From NCBI GenBank assembly GCA_000961645.1, contig LADM01000120.1, positions 1-64,000 of the forward strand: a DNA stretch of 64,000 nt, given 5' to 3'. Made by a program: the position numbers and the translations under genes. Under the pieces are notes generated by a model. The model did not search any database. It was not told where the DNA came from and saw only the letters and a program-made list of their open reading frames with translations. Positions 32,109 to 42,191 of the stretch are shown piece after piece. This DNA comes from Gammaproteobacteria bacterium BRH_c0. Its GTDB lineage: Bacteria; Pseudomonadota; Gammaproteobacteria; Pseudomonadales; Porticoccaceae. Each line of letters opens with the position of its first letter. The first letter of the stretch is position 1.

Positions 32109-33228
32109 GGGAACGCCTCCTCGCCTCGTCTGAATCAGCCGCCAGTGCCGACAGGTTGCTGTCGGTACGGGTTGCCGGGGTGATGTCCGGGAGCAGGGTT
32201 TGCTCCCACAGTGAGCGGGCCATGTCGTCGATACTGCCGGTGGCGCCAGCGGTGAGCCAGGCACAGATGGCAGCGGCGACATTGGGGTAGACGATGCGGG
32301 TTCCGCAGCCGGTGGCCAGCCATTTCGCCACCTTCTCGCAGTTGAGATCGGGCATGGTGTGGCCGTAGCCGAGCAAATCCAGGGCCATGGCATTGGAATA
32401 CTGTTCAGGCTGGCCATCGACGGGTTTTACCAGCAGCTTTTTGCCCAGTTGCAGGGTCTCGCTGGCCAGTTCAAAGCCAGCGTTGCAGATCACCCCTTCG
32501 CAGCGGTGCAGATCTTGCTGAAAACTCTCCCGGGCGGGCTTGTGCCAGTCCATGTTGGCGCGGTAAAAGGCCGGGCTTGAGCCTGCCTCTGCGTCGGGGT
32601 GGTAGATGCTGAAACGGTAATCCTCAAACTGCCCCAGCAGGCTGGTGATGGCGGCAACACTTTCAAACGGCAGGTAGATCAGGATATGCCGACGGTCAAA
32701 GCTCACCCCATGGCTGCCCACCGGCGCAATGGGTGGCAGGATCGGCTGGTTGAAATGGTGCCAGTGGAAACCCAGGAAAGTGCTGGCCGGGGCAAAATAG
32801 CGCATCACCGAGCGCTGCGCCGCACTGCCGCGATATTGGGGAATGGGGTAGCGGAAGGCGTACTGGTGGCCGAGGGCAACCACCGGTTTCTTGTGCAGTT
32901 TGCCCGCCCAGGCAGTGACCGGCTCGTAATCGCTGAGGATCAGGTCGTAGGGCTTGAGCTGCAGGTTTTTAATGTCCCGCAGCAGGGTCAGGGGCTTTGC
33001 ATTGAGCAGGGTATCAAGGGCATGAATACGGCCATTGCGGGTGGCAAAGGTCAACCCGTCGCGGTGCTGGAAATCACCAAAGGCCTCCATATCGAACAGT
33101 TTGTCCGGGCTGCGCCCCGAAAACAGGTAGTCCACCTCGACACCGGCTTTGGCCAGTTCCGCCGCCATGGCGCGGGCGCGAGTGATATGGCCGTTGCCCG
33201 TGCCCTGTATGCCGTACAGTATTTTCAT
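32101..33228 (-). CDS. MJ1255/VC2487-type glycosyltransferase
   Basis: 375 residues with a GT-B look: the N-terminal KILYGIQGTGNGHITRARAMA and VDYLFSGRSPDKLFDM resemble the MurG-like donor fold, and the middle region CNAGFELASETLQLGKKLLVKP with PVDGQPEQYSNA corresponds to the nucleotide-sugar site. This matches the glycosyltransferase-like family named after MJ1255 and VC2487. Sugar and acceptor are unknown; the PAP2 and phosphoesterase neighbours suggest a glycolipid. Start ATG 33228 lies four bases after the PAP2 stop. Confidence 0.82.
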   Translation of the reverse strand: MKILYGIQGTGNGHITRARAMAAELAKAGVEVDYLFSGRSPDKLFDMEAFGDFQHRDGLTFATRNGRIHALDTLLNAKPLTLLRDIKNLQLKPYDLILSDYEPVTAWAGKLHKKPVVALGHQYAFRYPIPQYRGSAAQRSVMRYFAPASTFLGFHWHHFNQPILPPIAPVGSHGVSFDRRHILIYLPFESVAAITSLLGQFEDYRFSIYHPDAEAGSSPAFYRANMDWHKPARESFQQDLHRCEGVICNAGFELASETLQLGKKLLVKPVDGQPEQYSNAMALDLLGYGHTMPDLNCEKVAKWLATGCGTRIVYPNVAAAICAWLTAGATGSIDDMARSLWEQTLLPDITPATRTDSNLSALAADSDEARRRSHG

Positions 33229-33232
33229 CAGG

Positions 33233-33787
33233 TTATATACCGCCCACAATGATCGCTGCGCACCAGGCCAGGGTTGAACCCATCGCTGCGCCAGCGAGGG
33301 TGTCAGTGGGGAAGTGGACGCCCAGTGTGACCCTCGAAGCCCCTACCAGGGCAGCCCACAGCAGGGCAACGGGCGCTACTGCGGGAAAGTACAGGCACAG
33401 CAGGGTGGCGGTCAGAAAGGCGCCGGAGGTGTGGCCGGAGGGAAAGCTGAACTGGTCCGAGGGGATGATAAAGCTCTGGTAATTGGGCAGAGCCGAGGCC
33501 GGGCGATCGCGCTTGAGGCCATTTTTGAGCACATAGTAAAGAGGCCGCTCAAGAGCGAAGGCCAGCACCATGGCGGTGGCGAGGGCCGCGCCACTGTCTC
33601 CCGCACAGACAGCCAACCCGAGGGCCAGAAACGGGTAGCCAAAACCGTCGGCTGTGCGGGACACCGCGCGGCCCAGTTTGGCCAGTAGCAGCGCGCGCTT
33701 GCGCTTCATGGCCCAGGAGAAGATCACTACATCCAGCTGGTGGAGCAGTGCAAGGGATTGCGGTATTTTCTGTAAGGTCTTGGTCAT
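33233..33787 (-). CDS. PAP2 family lipid phosphatase
   Basis: 184 residues with several transmembrane helices and all three PAP2 motifs: KNGLKRDRP, SFPSGHT and SRVTLGVHFPTD, giving the catalytic His residues on the periplasmic face. Family members dephosphorylate undecaprenyl pyrophosphate, phosphatidate or related lipids. First gene of the three-gene operon that continues with the glycosyltransferase and the metallophosphoesterase. Confidence 0.9.
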   Translation of the reverse strand: MTKTLQKIPQSLALLHQLDVVIFSWAMKRKRALLLAKLGRAVSRTADGFGYPFLALGLAVCAGDSGAALATAMVLAFALERPLYYVLKNGLKRDRPASALPNYQSFIIPSDQFSFPSGHTSGAFLTATLLCLYFPAVAPVALLWAALVGASRVTLGVHFPTDTLAGAAMGSTLAWCAAIIVGGI

Positions 33788-33989
33788 GGCCCAAGGCTAG
33801 GCGCCGATTATGACCAATGTGTAACATTTATCTGACCATTCAGTGACAAATACACAATAATGTAAATGTTCGCAAGTGTGGTTCACAATCTTTCGTCGCG
33901 GGCATAGGATGCACAGCTTTGGCGGGTAGACCCCGCCCAGCCGCCTTGAATTACCGTACCCAGCCGTCCAATACCCCGGAATCAATCAC

Positions 33990-35159
33990 TTGAATATCCG
34001 TCAAAAGAAAATCGTATCCATTGTGGCGATCCTTGCCATCGGTCTGTTTCTGTCCTGGATGGTGGTGGTGCTCAAGCCCTCACCTGCACCCCAGCCCCCG
34101 GCTCCCCAGAAGCCCCACCCGGCAGACGTTGTGGTGGTAGAGACTGTCACCGCTCCCATCGTTGTCAACAGCCAGGGCACGGTCACGCCCAAGACCGAGA
34201 TCGATGTCACCGCCCAGGTGTCAGGCCAGGTGGTGAGTGTGTCTGACCGCTTTGCCGCAGGTGGCTTTTTTGCCGCCGGAGAATCCCTGCTCCAGATCGA
34301 CCCCCGGGATTACGAAGTGAAGCTGATCCAGGCCCAATCGCGGCTGATGGAAGCCCGCAAGGTGTTGGCCATGGAAAAGGGCCAGGCGTTACAGGCCAAG
34401 CGTGAATGGCGCGACCTTGGCAATGATGCTGCCAATGCACTGTCACTGCGCAAGCCGCAGCTCGCCGCAGCGGAGGCGGCACTCCAGGGCGCCGAGGCGG
34501 ATGTCCGCCAGGCAAAGCTGGATCTGGAACGCACCACCATCAGCCTGCCATTCAGTGGCCGGGTGGCGCGCACCGAGGTCAATCTCGGCCAATACCTCAC
34601 CAGTGGCAAGGTCATTGGCCGGGTATTCGCCACCGATATCATGGAAGTGCGCCTGCCACTCAGCGCCCACCAGATGCGCCTGCTCAATCTCAAGGCCGAT
34701 TCCGACAGCATTACACCCCTCGACGTTACCCTGCGTTTTGGCATCGACAACGATACCTATCGCTGGAAAGGGCAGGTGGTGAGGGCCGAGCCCCAGGCCG
34801 ACATCAACAACCGCATGTATTACGTGGTGGCCGAAATCCGCCACGCCTACGACTACAGCGACCCGGACCATCCGCCCCTGGTGGCGGGCACCTTCATCGA
34901 GGCCGATATCAGCAGCAATCCCTATCAGGATGTCGCTGTGCTGCCCCGCGATGCCCTCTATCAGCGCGACAAGGTGATGGTGCTGGATGAAAACCGGCGC
35001 CTGCAGCTGGTGGCTGTGGAAGTGTTGCAGGTGAGCAGTGAGCAGCTGGTGGTGAAGGGGCTTGAGGAGGGGGCATTGGTGCTCGCCAAGCCACCCGGTT
35101 TCATGGAAATCGGTGCGGCCTATGAGCCCATCATTGCGGCACAGGGGGAGCAGGGCTGA
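33990..35159 (+). CDS. RND efflux membrane fusion protein
   Basis: 389 residues. An N-terminal membrane anchor (VSIVAILAIGLFLSWMVVVL), then the periplasmic adaptor layout: a barrel-sandwich half (TEIDVTAQVSGQVVSVSDRF), alpha-hairpin (~110-180), the second half (ISLPFSGRVARTEVNLGQY) and a beta-barrel. The TTG at 33990 is used since the next ATG lies inside the anchor. It overlaps the permease gene as TGATG. No outer-membrane channel or regulator gene is adjacent. The 202-base divergent gap to the PAP2 gene probably holds both promoters. Confidence 0.92.
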   Translation: MNIRQKKIVSIVAILAIGLFLSWMVVVLKPSPAPQPPAPQKPHPADVVVVETVTAPIVVNSQGTVTPKTEIDVTAQVSGQVVSVSDRFAAGGFFAAGESLLQIDPRDYEVKLIQAQSRLMEARKVLAMEKGQALQAKREWRDLGNDAANALSLRKPQLAAAEAALQGAEADVRQAKLDLERTTISLPFSGRVARTEVNLGQYLTSGKVIGRVFATDIMEVRLPLSAHQMRLLNLKADSDSITPLDVTLRFGIDNDTYRWKGQVVRAEPQADINNRMYYVVAEIRHAYDYSDPDHPPLVAGTFIEADISSNPYQDVAVLPRDALYQRDKVMVLDENRRLQLVAVEVLQVSSEQLVVKGLEEGALVLAKPPGFMEIGAAYEPIIAAQGEQG

Positions 35160-38100
35160 TGAATGCGCTTCTGGCCTGGTTTGTCAAAAACCCGGTGGCC
35201 GCCAACCTCCTGATGCTGATTATCATCGGCGCGGGCTTTGCCTCCATCAGCGGCATCGATAACGAATTCTTCCCGGATATCCAGCCCAATATCGTCCGTG
35301 TCGATGTGCCCTATCCCGGTGCCGGTCCCCTCGAGGTGGAGGAGCAGATCTGCATCAAGATCGAAGAGGCCATCTCCGATGTGCAGGGTATCAAGGAGGT
35401 TAAATCCACCGCCAGCCAGGGTATGGGCAGCGTCAATATCGAAACGGTCGAGGGCTGGGACATCCAGCGCATGGTCAATGATGTCAAGTCCCGGGTGGAT
35501 GCCATCAGCACCTTCCCCGTTGATTCCGAGCGCCCCATTGTCAGCGACCTGAGTTTTGGCAGCCCGGTAGTGGATCTGGTTGTCTTTGGAGGGCACGACG
35601 AACAGGCCATCAAGAATCTGGCCCTGTCCCTCAAGGACGAACTCAACCAGCTGCCCGGCGTCAGCCAGGTGCGGGTGGGAGGGACGCGTAAATCCGTGGT
35701 CTCGGTTGAAATTCCCGAGAACGTGCTGCTCGCCTACGGGCTGAGCTTTGGCGACATCTCTGCGGTGATCCGCGACAGCTCCCTCAATCTACCCGCTGGG
35801 CAGATGCGCAATCGCACCGGCGATATCCAGCTGCAAATCTACGGCCAGGATTACGATGCCCAGGATTTCGAGAATATCGTGGTGGTCAGCCAGCGCGATG
35901 GCAGCCAGGTAAAGCTGGGGCAGATTGCCACCATTACCGACACCTTCGAGGAAAAGAACTTCCTGGTGGAGTATGAAGGCCAGATTGCCGCCCAGTTGAC
36001 GGTGCTGGTGGGGGAAAACCCCGACACCATCGGTACCGCCGCCGTGGTCAGGGAGTTTATGGCCGAGCGCAAGGACACCTTGCCGGCGGGCTTCAAGCTG
36101 GAAATGTGGAATGACAGCAGCTTTTATCTGAAGGACCGCCTCAACCTGTTGATGATCAATTCACTCCAGGGTCTGGCCCTGGTGTTTATCCTGCTGCTGC
36201 TGTTCCTGCGGCCGCTGCTGGCGATCTGGGTATCGACGGGGATTGCCGTGGCCTATCTCGGCACCCTGGCCACCATGACCATGATGGGGGTGAGCATCAA
36301 TGTGGTGTCCACCTTCGCCTTTCTGCTGATTCTCGGTATCGTGGTGGATGATGCCATTGTCATCAGCGAAAACATTTACTCCATGCACGAACGCAAGATG
36401 CGCGGCCCCATGGCGGCCATCGCCGGGGTAACCGGTATCGCCAAACCGGTGGTGCTGGCGGTTTTGACCACCCTTATTGTGTTTGTGCCCATGCTGTTTA
36501 TGCCCGGCAACCGGGCCCAGCTGTTTGCTCCCATCCCGGCAGTGGCGATAGCCGCACTGACCTTTTCGATTATTGAGTCGCTGTTTATCCTGCCCAGTCA
36601 CCTCAGTCACCTGAAGGAAGAAAAACCACCCGGCAATGTCTTTACCCGCAGCCTGTTGCAGGTGCGGCGCAAGTTCACCCACGGGCTCAATTACTTCAGT
36701 TTCAGGATTTATCAACCGGCTCTGGATTATTCGATCAGGATGCGCGGTGCCACTCTGGCCCTGTTTCTGGCGGTGCTGATGATCTGTATCTCCACCTTCA
36801 TCGGTGGCTGGTTGCAGTTGCAGCTGACCCCTGAAGTCGAAAGCGAAAACCTGATTGCCGAGGCGCAATTTCAGGAGGGCGCGGGTTTTGCCCACGTTCT
36901 GGCCGTAAAGAACCGCATGATCGCAGGGCTTGAAGAGGTGCGTCACCAGAAGGATGTGGTGGGATTTGATGGCCAGCCTGCCATCACTAACAGCTTCCTG
37001 GTGGTTGACGGTGACAAGGTTACCCTCAGGATCAACCTCATCAAGAATGGTGACCGCAGTATCACCAGCAGCGATATCGAGCAGCGTCTGAAAGCGGCCA
37101 TTGGCGAAATCAAGGGAGTGAAAAGTTTCAACGTGTCCTCTTCGATGTTTGGCCTGCGCAAGGATATTTCCTTCCGCCTGTCCGGCTCGGACATTGCCGA
37201 GCTTGAAGCCGCCAGCGCCTATCTGAAGGGGATTCTTGCCGGTTATGGCGGGGTGACGGATATCACCGACAGCCAGTCTTCTGCGCGCCAGGAAATACGC
37301 ATTGCCCTCAAGCCCAATGCGGCCAATCTTGGTTTGCAACTGTCGGATGTGGCGCGTCAGGTGCGCTATGCCTTTTACGGTGCCGAGGCCCAGCGCATCC
37401 CGCGTTTGCGCGAGGATGTGCGGGTGATGGTGCGCTATCCGGCGGAGCACCGCAGCAGTCTGGAGTTTCTCCAGGATATGCGCATCCATCTTGCCGATGG
37501 CAGGTCGGTGCCCTTTATGGAAGTGGCCACGGCGGAATTTGTTCCCGGTTATACCACCCTCAACCGCACTGATCGCCAGCGAGTGGTCAGCGTTTATGCG
37601 GATGTAATCCATGGTGCGGTGGCCCCCGGCGAAATTGTTCAGCAGGTGACGCTCAATCACCGGGCCGATATCAACAAGCGTTTCCCTTCCGTCACTCTCG
37701 GCCTTGAAGGGGAGCAGCAGGAGCAGGGAGAATTTTTCAGCACCATGGTGCTGGGTGCAGTTTTCGCACTGTTCTGCATGTATGCCCTGCTGGCCATTGA
37801 ATTCAAATCCTACCTGCAGCCGCTGTACGTGCTGAGCGCTGTGCCTTTTGGGGCTGCTGGTGCGGTGATCGGCCACCTTGTCATGGGCATGGATTTTTCC
37901 ATTCCGTCGGTACTGGGGGTGCTGGCCACAGCCGGTGTGGTGGTCAATGGCAACCTGGTGCTGATTGACTGCATCAACCGCTTGCGGGACGAAGGGCTGG
38001 ACATTGTGGCAGCGGTCAAGCAAGGCGCCAGGGAGCGTCTGCGGCCCATTTTGCTGACATCCATCACCACCTTTTTCGGTCTGATGCCGATTCTGCTCGA

Positions 38101-38269
38101 ACCCTCTACTTCCGCTGCGGCACTGAAGCCGGTGGTGGTTTCGCTGTCCTTCGGTGTGGTGTTCGCCACCACCATCACTCTGCTGATGGTGCCGGCACTG
38201 TATGTGGTCTTTGAGGGCATCAAGGAAAGACTTGGCTTTCGCCAGCGCGCTGAAGCGGAGCTGGCATAA
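35159..38269 (+). CDS. RND efflux permease (AcrB/MexB superfamily)
   Basis: 1036 residues with the duplicated RND layout: TM1 at the N-terminus (NPVAANLLMLIIIGAGF), a large periplasmic loop to ~330, a helix bundle, a second large loop from ~555, and the C-terminal bundle. The proton-relay acidic pair is in GIVVDDAIVISENIY (TM4), and the FFGLMPIL stretch lies near TM11. Similarity is to the HAE family, with no metal-efflux motifs noticed. Substrate unknown. Coupled to the fusion protein gene. Confidence 0.93.
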   Translation: MNALLAWFVKNPVAANLLMLIIIGAGFASISGIDNEFFPDIQPNIVRVDVPYPGAGPLEVEEQICIKIEEAISDVQGIKEVKSTASQGMGSVNIETVEGWDIQRMVNDVKSRVDAISTFPVDSERPIVSDLSFGSPVVDLVVFGGHDEQAIKNLALSLKDELNQLPGVSQVRVGGTRKSVVSVEIPENVLLAYGLSFGDISAVIRDSSLNLPAGQMRNRTGDIQLQIYGQDYDAQDFENIVVVSQRDGSQVKLGQIATITDTFEEKNFLVEYEGQIAAQLTVLVGENPDTIGTAAVVREFMAERKDTLPAGFKLEMWNDSSFYLKDRLNLLMINSLQGLALVFILLLLFLRPLLAIWVSTGIAVAYLGTLATMTMMGVSINVVSTFAFLLILGIVVDDAIVISENIYSMHERKMRGPMAAIAGVTGIAKPVVLAVLTTLIVFVPMLFMPGNRAQLFAPIPAVAIAALTFSIIESLFILPSHLSHLKEEKPPGNVFTRSLLQVRRKFTHGLNYFSFRIYQPALDYSIRMRGATLALFLAVLMICISTFIGGWLQLQLTPEVESENLIAEAQFQEGAGFAHVLAVKNRMIAGLEEVRHQKDVVGFDGQPAITNSFLVVDGDKVTLRINLIKNGDRSITSSDIEQRLKAAIGEIKGVKSFNVSSSMFGLRKDISFRLSGSDIAELEAASAYLKGILAGYGGVTDITDSQSSARQEIRIALKPNAANLGLQLSDVARQVRYAFYGAEAQRIPRLREDVRVMVRYPAEHRSSLEFLQDMRIHLADGRSVPFMEVATAEFVPGYTTLNRTDRQRVVSVYADVIHGAVAPGEIVQQVTLNHRADINKRFPSVTLGLEGEQQEQGEFFSTMVLGAVFALFCMYALLAIEFKSYLQPLYVLSAVPFGAAGAVIGHLVMGMDFSIPSVLGVLATAGVVVNGNLVLIDCINRLRDEGLDIVAAVKQGARERLRPILLTSITTFFGLMPILLEPSTSAAALKPVVVSLSFGVVFATTITLLMVPALYVVFEGIKERLGFRQRAEAELA

Positions 38270-38323
38270 GGCAGTTACAAGGTTCAAGCCCCAAGGTTCG
38301 GGGCTTGCGGTTGACTTTGTGCG

Positions 38324-38656
38324 TCAGGTGTCAAAAAAAAGCGCGAGCCAGACCGTATCTCCCTCTGCCGCTGTCCACTCCACCCGGTGGCGGCAGCGGG
38401 CGGGCAGCAGCAGATGGTCGCCGGGCTTGAGTGTCCGTGGTTGCGGCTCTCCCTCTATCTGCAGCGCCGCCTCCCCCTTCAGCAGTACCACCCATTCATC
38501 CTGTTGCTGGTCGTACCACTCGCCAGCGGGCGTGCTGTGAGCGCGGGAGACAATACGCTCAAGGCGAAATGCCGCTCCCTCGGCCAGGGTTTCAAACAGC
38601 TCTTCGGGGAGGCTGTCAGGGATGGCTGCAAACAGGTTTCCGAGATTCATGGACAT
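38324..38656 (-). CDS. Cupin-domain protein
   Basis: 110 residues with a single cupin barrel: AHSTPAGEWYDQQQDEWVVLLKG and PGDHLLLPARCRHRVEWT, close to the metal-binding cupin motifs (His/Glu ... His). Small cytoplasmic protein, function unknown. The ATG at 38656 lies one base after the ubiD stop; ATG 38650 is equally likely. Probably the downstream gene of the ubiD unit. Confidence 0.85.
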   Translation of the reverse strand: MSMNLGNLFAAIPDSLPEELFETLAEGAAFRLERIVSRAHSTPAGEWYDQQQDEWVVLLKGEAALQIEGEPQPRTLKPGDHLLLPARCRHRVEWTAAEGDTVWLALFFDT

Positions 38657-38657
38657 G

Positions 38658-40121
38658 TCACAGGCCGAGCGAATCCCACAGCTCATCTACCCGCGCCTTC
38701 ACAGTACTGTCCATGGTGATGGGCGTGCCCCACTCGCGAGTGGTTTCGCCGGGCCATTTGTTGGTGGCGTCAAAGCCGATCTTCGAACCCAGGCCCGATA
38801 CCGGCGAGGCAAAATCCAGGTAGTCGATGGGGGTGTTGTCGATAATCACCGTGTCACGGCCTGGGTCCATACGCGTGGTCATGGCCCAGATCACATCCTG
38901 CCAGTCGCGGGCGTTGACGTCGTCGTCGGTCACCACCACAAACTTGGTGTACATAAACTGGCGCAGGAATGACCACACGCCCAGCATGATGCGCTTGGCG
39001 TGGCCGGGGTACTGCTTCTTGATGGTCACCACCGCAAAGCGGTAGGAACAGCCTTCGGGAGGCAGGTAGAAGTCGACAATCTCCGGGAACTGCTTTTGCA
39101 GCAACGGCACAAAAACTTCGTTGAGCGCCACACCGAGAATCGCCGGTTCATCGGGCGGCCTGCCGGTGTAGGTGCTGTGGTAAATGGGGTCCTTGCGATG
39201 GGTGATGCGCTCGATGGTGAATACCGGAAATCGATCAACCTCGTTGTAGTAGCCAGTGTGATCACCGAACGGGCCTTCTTCGGCCATGTCATCTGGATGG
39301 ATATGGCCTTCAAAAATAAACTCTGCCGAGGCGGGCACCTGCAAATCCGAACCCAGGCATTTGACGACCTCGGTTTTTTCACCGCGCAGCAATCCGGCAA
39401 AGGCGTATTCCGACAGGCTGTCCGGCACCGGTGTCACTGCGCCGAGAATGGTGGCCGGGTCGGCACCCAGCGCCACCGCTACGGGAAAAGGCTGGCCCGG
39501 GTGTTTGAGCTGCCAGTCGCGAAAATCCAGCGCGCCGCCACGGTGCGCCAGCCAGCGCATGATCACCCGGTTGCGGCCAATCACCTGCATGCGGTAGATG
39601 CCGAGATTCTGGCGGGTTTTTTCCGGTCCGCGGGTGACCACCAAGGGCCAGGTGATCAATGGTCCGGCATCGCCGGGCCAGCAGGTTTGCACCGGTATGG
39701 TGGACAGATCCACCCCATCGCCTTCGATGACAATGTCCTGGCACGGGGCTTTTTTCAGCTCTTTGGCAGGCATGTTGAGCACCTGCTTGAATTCATGGCG
39801 CTTGTCCCATAAGTCCTTGAGCCCCTTGGGCGGCTCCGGTTCTTTCAGGAAGGCGAGCAGCTTGCCCACTTCCCGCAGTGCTTCGACATTCTCCTGGCCC
39901 ATACCCAGGGCAACCCGCTGGGGGGTGCCGAACAGGTTGGCGAGCACCGGAATTGTGTGGCCTTTGACGTTTTCAAACAGCAGCGCCGGGCCACCCATCT
40001 TCAGGGTGCGGTCGCAGATTTCGGTAATTTCCAGATGGGGGTCCACTTCGATGGCGATGCGTTTTAGTTCGCCACGTTTTTCAAGAAACAGGATAAAGTC
40101 GCGCAGATCGTTGTATTTCAC
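38658..40121 (-). CDS. ubiD: 4-hydroxy-3-polyprenylbenzoate decarboxylase (UbiD)
   Basis: prFMN-dependent decarboxylase of ubiquinone synthesis. 487 residues: an N-terminal [20 protein letters not shown], the prFMN region [19 protein letters not shown], a catalytic R-E-E type segment [12 protein letters not shown] (~285-300), and [22 protein letters not shown]. Length matches E. coli UbiD. Its prenyltransferase partner ubiX is not in the window. Divergent from a DUF2784 gene. Confidence 0.96.
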   Translation of the reverse strand: MKYNDLRDFILFLEKRGELKRIAIEVDPHLEITEICDRTLKMGGPALLFENVKGHTIPVLANLFGTPQRVALGMGQENVEALREVGKLLAFLKEPEPPKGLKDLWDKRHEFKQVLNMPAKELKKAPCQDIVIEGDGVDLSTIPVQTCWPGDAGPLITWPLVVTRGPEKTRQNLGIYRMQVIGRNRVIMRWLAHRGGALDFRDWQLKHPGQPFPVAVALGADPATILGAVTPVPDSLSEYAFAGLLRGEKTEVVKCLGSDLQVPASAEFIFEGHIHPDDMAEEGPFGDHTGYYNEVDRFPVFTIERITHRKDPIYHSTYTGRPPDEPAILGVALNEVFVPLLQKQFPEIVDFYLPPEGCSYRFAVVTIKKQYPGHAKRIMLGVWSFLRQFMYTKFVVVTDDDVNARDWQDVIWAMTTRMDPGRDTVIIDNTPIDYLDFASPVSGLGSKIGFDATNKWPGETTREWGTPITMDSTVKARVDELWDSLGL

Positions 40122-40230
40122 GGCAGCCCCGGGATTGTTTGGCCGGAAAGTGTTGCCCTATAGTGGCACTATTGCAAGTGGTCAGAATCCATCAGAAGGC
40201 TGGCCGCTGTTATTTTTCAGGAGCGATGGA

Positions 40231-40581
40231 GTGATTTACAGACTGCTGGCAGGAATGGTCGCCTTGACACACGGCGTTTTTGTGGTGTTTGTGGTGATGG
40301 GTGGCCTGTTGATCCGCATCTGGCCCGGCGTTGCCTGGCTGCACCTTGCCTGCGCTGCCTACGGGGTGCTGATTATGGTGTTCAACTGGCGCTGTCCGGT
40401 GACCGACCTCGAGATATGGCTGCGCAGGCGCGCCGGGCAGTCAGTGACCTGGACGGAGTATCTGCACCGCTACCTGTGGTCCCACTTTGGCTTGCGGGGC
40501 AATGAGTGGTTTGTGCTGGCGGGGTTTGTTGCGGTATTGCTGGTGTTTAACTGGGTGCCGTATCAGGCGCTGCTGGCCTGA
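40231..40581 (+). CDS. DUF2784 family membrane protein
   Basis: 116 residues starting from GTG at 40231, with AGGAG seven bases upstream. Three hydrophobic segments (VALTHGVFVVFVVMGGLLI, LHLACAAYGVLIMVF, FVLAGFVAVLLVFNW) and the CPVTDLEIWLRRRAGQ loop are typical of DUF2784, a small inner-membrane family of unknown role. Upstream in-frame sequence back to 39598 is antisense to ubiD and is not coding. Confidence 0.85.
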   Translation: MIYRLLAGMVALTHGVFVVFVVMGGLLIRIWPGVAWLHLACAAYGVLIMVFNWRCPVTDLEIWLRRRAGQSVTWTEYLHRYLWSHFGLRGNEWFVLAGFVAVLLVFNWVPYQALLA

Positions 40582-40593
40582 GGCGGGCCGAAA

Positions 40594-40657
40594 CCATCTC
40601 CCATCTCCCATCTCCCATCGCTCATTTAGAGGAAGACGTTAAACGAGAGATGGGAGG
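40594..40657. repeat. 7-bp tandem repeat with inverted arm
   Basis: CCATCTC three times then CCATCGC (40594-40621), with an inverted partner GAGATGGGAGG at 40647-40657. It lies between convergent DUF2784 and rho and can form a stem of ten base pairs with a loop of about 30-45. It has the same 7-base period and context as the 31.1 kb repeat, with a different sequence. Confidence 0.85.
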
Positions 40658-40662
40658 TTGTG

Positions 40663-41922
40663 TTACTTGCGCTTCATGGCATTGAAGAAGTCATCATTGA
40701 TCTTGAAGCCCTTGAGCTTGTCGACCAGGAATTCCGTGGCGGCCACATCTTCCATATCGTTGAGCAGGCGGCGCAGGATCCACACCCGCTGCAGTTCGGC
40801 TTCGCCCATCAGCAGTTCTTCGCGGCGGGTGCCGGAACGGCGGATATTGATGGCGGGGAACACCCGGCGCTCGGCGATCTTGCGATCGAGGTGCAACTCC
40901 AGGTTGCCGGTGCCCTTGAACTCTTCGTAGATCACTTCGTCCATCTTCGAACCGGTGTCGATCAGGGCGGTGGCGATAATGGTCAGGCTGCCGCCTTCTT
41001 CAATATTGCGCGCTGCGCCGAAAAAGCGTTTCGGTTTTTCCAGGGCGTGGGCATCGACACCACCGGTCAATACTTTGCCGGATGAGGGCTGCACGGTGTT
41101 GTAGGCGCGCGCCAGACGAGTGACGGAGTCTAGCAGGATCACCACGTCTTTCTTGTGCTCAACAAGACGCTTGGCCTTTTCGATCACCATCTCGGCGACC
41201 TGAACGTGGCGCGCCGGGGGTTCATCAAAGGTGGAGGCAACCACTTCGCCGCGCACGGTGCGCTGCATCTCGGTCACTTCCTCGGGGCGCTCGTCAATCA
41301 GCAATACGATCAGGTTGCACTCGGGATTGTTGCGCACGATCGCCTGGGCGATGTGCTGCATCATGATGGTCTTGCCCGCCTTGGGGGGGGCGACAATCAG
41401 GCCGCGCTGGCCTTTGCCGATGGGCGAGATCAGGTCGATGATACGGCCTGTGAGGTCTTCTGTACTGCCGTTGCCGGCTTCCAGCGGCAGACGCTCGTTG
41501 GGAAACAGCGGCGTGAGGTTTTCAAACAGAATCTTGTTGCGGGCGTTTTCCGGCTTGTCGAAATTGATGGTGTCAACTTTCAGCAGGGCGAAATAGCGTT
41601 CACCTTCCTTGGGAGGGCGGATCTTGCCGGCAATGCTGTCACCGGTGCGCAGGTTGAAGCGACGAATCTGGCTGGGAGACACATAGATGTCATCGGGACC
41701 GGCCAGGTAGGAGGCGTCAGCGGAGCGCAAAAAACCAAAGCCATCGGGAAGAATTTCCAGCACCCCATCGCCATAGATATCTTCGCCGCTTTTGGCGTGG
41801 CGTTTGAGGATGTTGAAGATGATGTCCTGCTTGCGGGAGCGGGCCTGGTTTTCAAGGCCGATGTCTTCGCCGATTTTGACGAGGTCAGTAATGGGTTTGG
41901 TTTTAAGATCAGTCAGATTCAT
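40663..41922 (-). CDS. rho: Transcription termination factor Rho
   Basis: 419 residues, the length of Pseudomonas Rho. An N-terminal RNA-binding cold-shock domain ([13 protein letters not shown]...[14 protein letters not shown]), P-loop APPKAGKT (178-186), [14 protein letters not shown], the Q-loop/R-loop region [15 protein letters not shown] and [11 protein letters not shown]. Ring hexamer ATPase that ends transcription. It is preceded by a ~190-base leader with its own promoter, which in other species serves autogenous attenuation. Confidence 0.98.
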   Translation of the reverse strand: MNLTDLKTKPITDLVKIGEDIGLENQARSRKQDIIFNILKRHAKSGEDIYGDGVLEILPDGFGFLRSADASYLAGPDDIYVSPSQIRRFNLRTGDSIAGKIRPPKEGERYFALLKVDTINFDKPENARNKILFENLTPLFPNERLPLEAGNGSTEDLTGRIIDLISPIGKGQRGLIVAPPKAGKTIMMQHIAQAIVRNNPECNLIVLLIDERPEEVTEMQRTVRGEVVASTFDEPPARHVQVAEMVIEKAKRLVEHKKDVVILLDSVTRLARAYNTVQPSSGKVLTGGVDAHALEKPKRFFGAARNIEEGGSLTIIATALIDTGSKMDEVIYEEFKGTGNLELHLDRKIAERRVFPAINIRRSGTRREELLMGEAELQRVWILRRLLNDMEDVAATEFLVDKLKGFKINDDFFNAMKRK

Positions 41923-42111
41923 AAGGGGAGAGGAAGTAGGTTTTGGTTGGTGGTTGATGAGAAATTCGACGGGCTGACCAGATGGCCCAGAGTAGTAGGC
42001 TATTCAACGGACCCGACGGCTGTAAATCCCGTGTTATTGTGGGGAATACCGGTGCTGGATTCAGAATTGCGAGACAGAGAAAGCGTGAAGTGGTGTCGAA
42101 TGGTTGGGCGG

Positions 42112-42139
42112 ATTATAGCCCTTGCGCCGCGAAGCGCAA
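42112..42139 (-). promoter_or_regulatory. Sigma70 promoter of rho
   Basis: On the minus strand TTGCGC (42139-42134), 16 bases, then TATAAT (42117-42112), an exact -10. It predicts a leader of ~185 bases before the rho ATG. The -35 and spacer overlap a GC hairpin (CCCTTGCGC / GCGCAAGGG) that may also end part of the trxA transcription. Confidence 0.65.
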
Positions 42140-42191
42140 GGGTTTTTGGCAGGTCGGCACAGTGTGACTGCAAACCGGCCGTGCATCATCC

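Noticed and set aside
36161-38287. 708-codon minus-strand ORF
   Set aside because: Antisense shadow of the RND permease gene; its product is low-complexity His/Gln/Gly and matches no family.
41384-41391. Eight-G tract inside rho as a phase-variation site
   Set aside because: It codes the conserved P-loop prolines of an essential gene, so slippage would be lethal rather than adaptive.
42115-42150. Terminator for trxA at the CCCTTGCGC hairpin
   Set aside because: The T-run is on the opposite strand to trxA transcription; the site reads better as the rho promoter.
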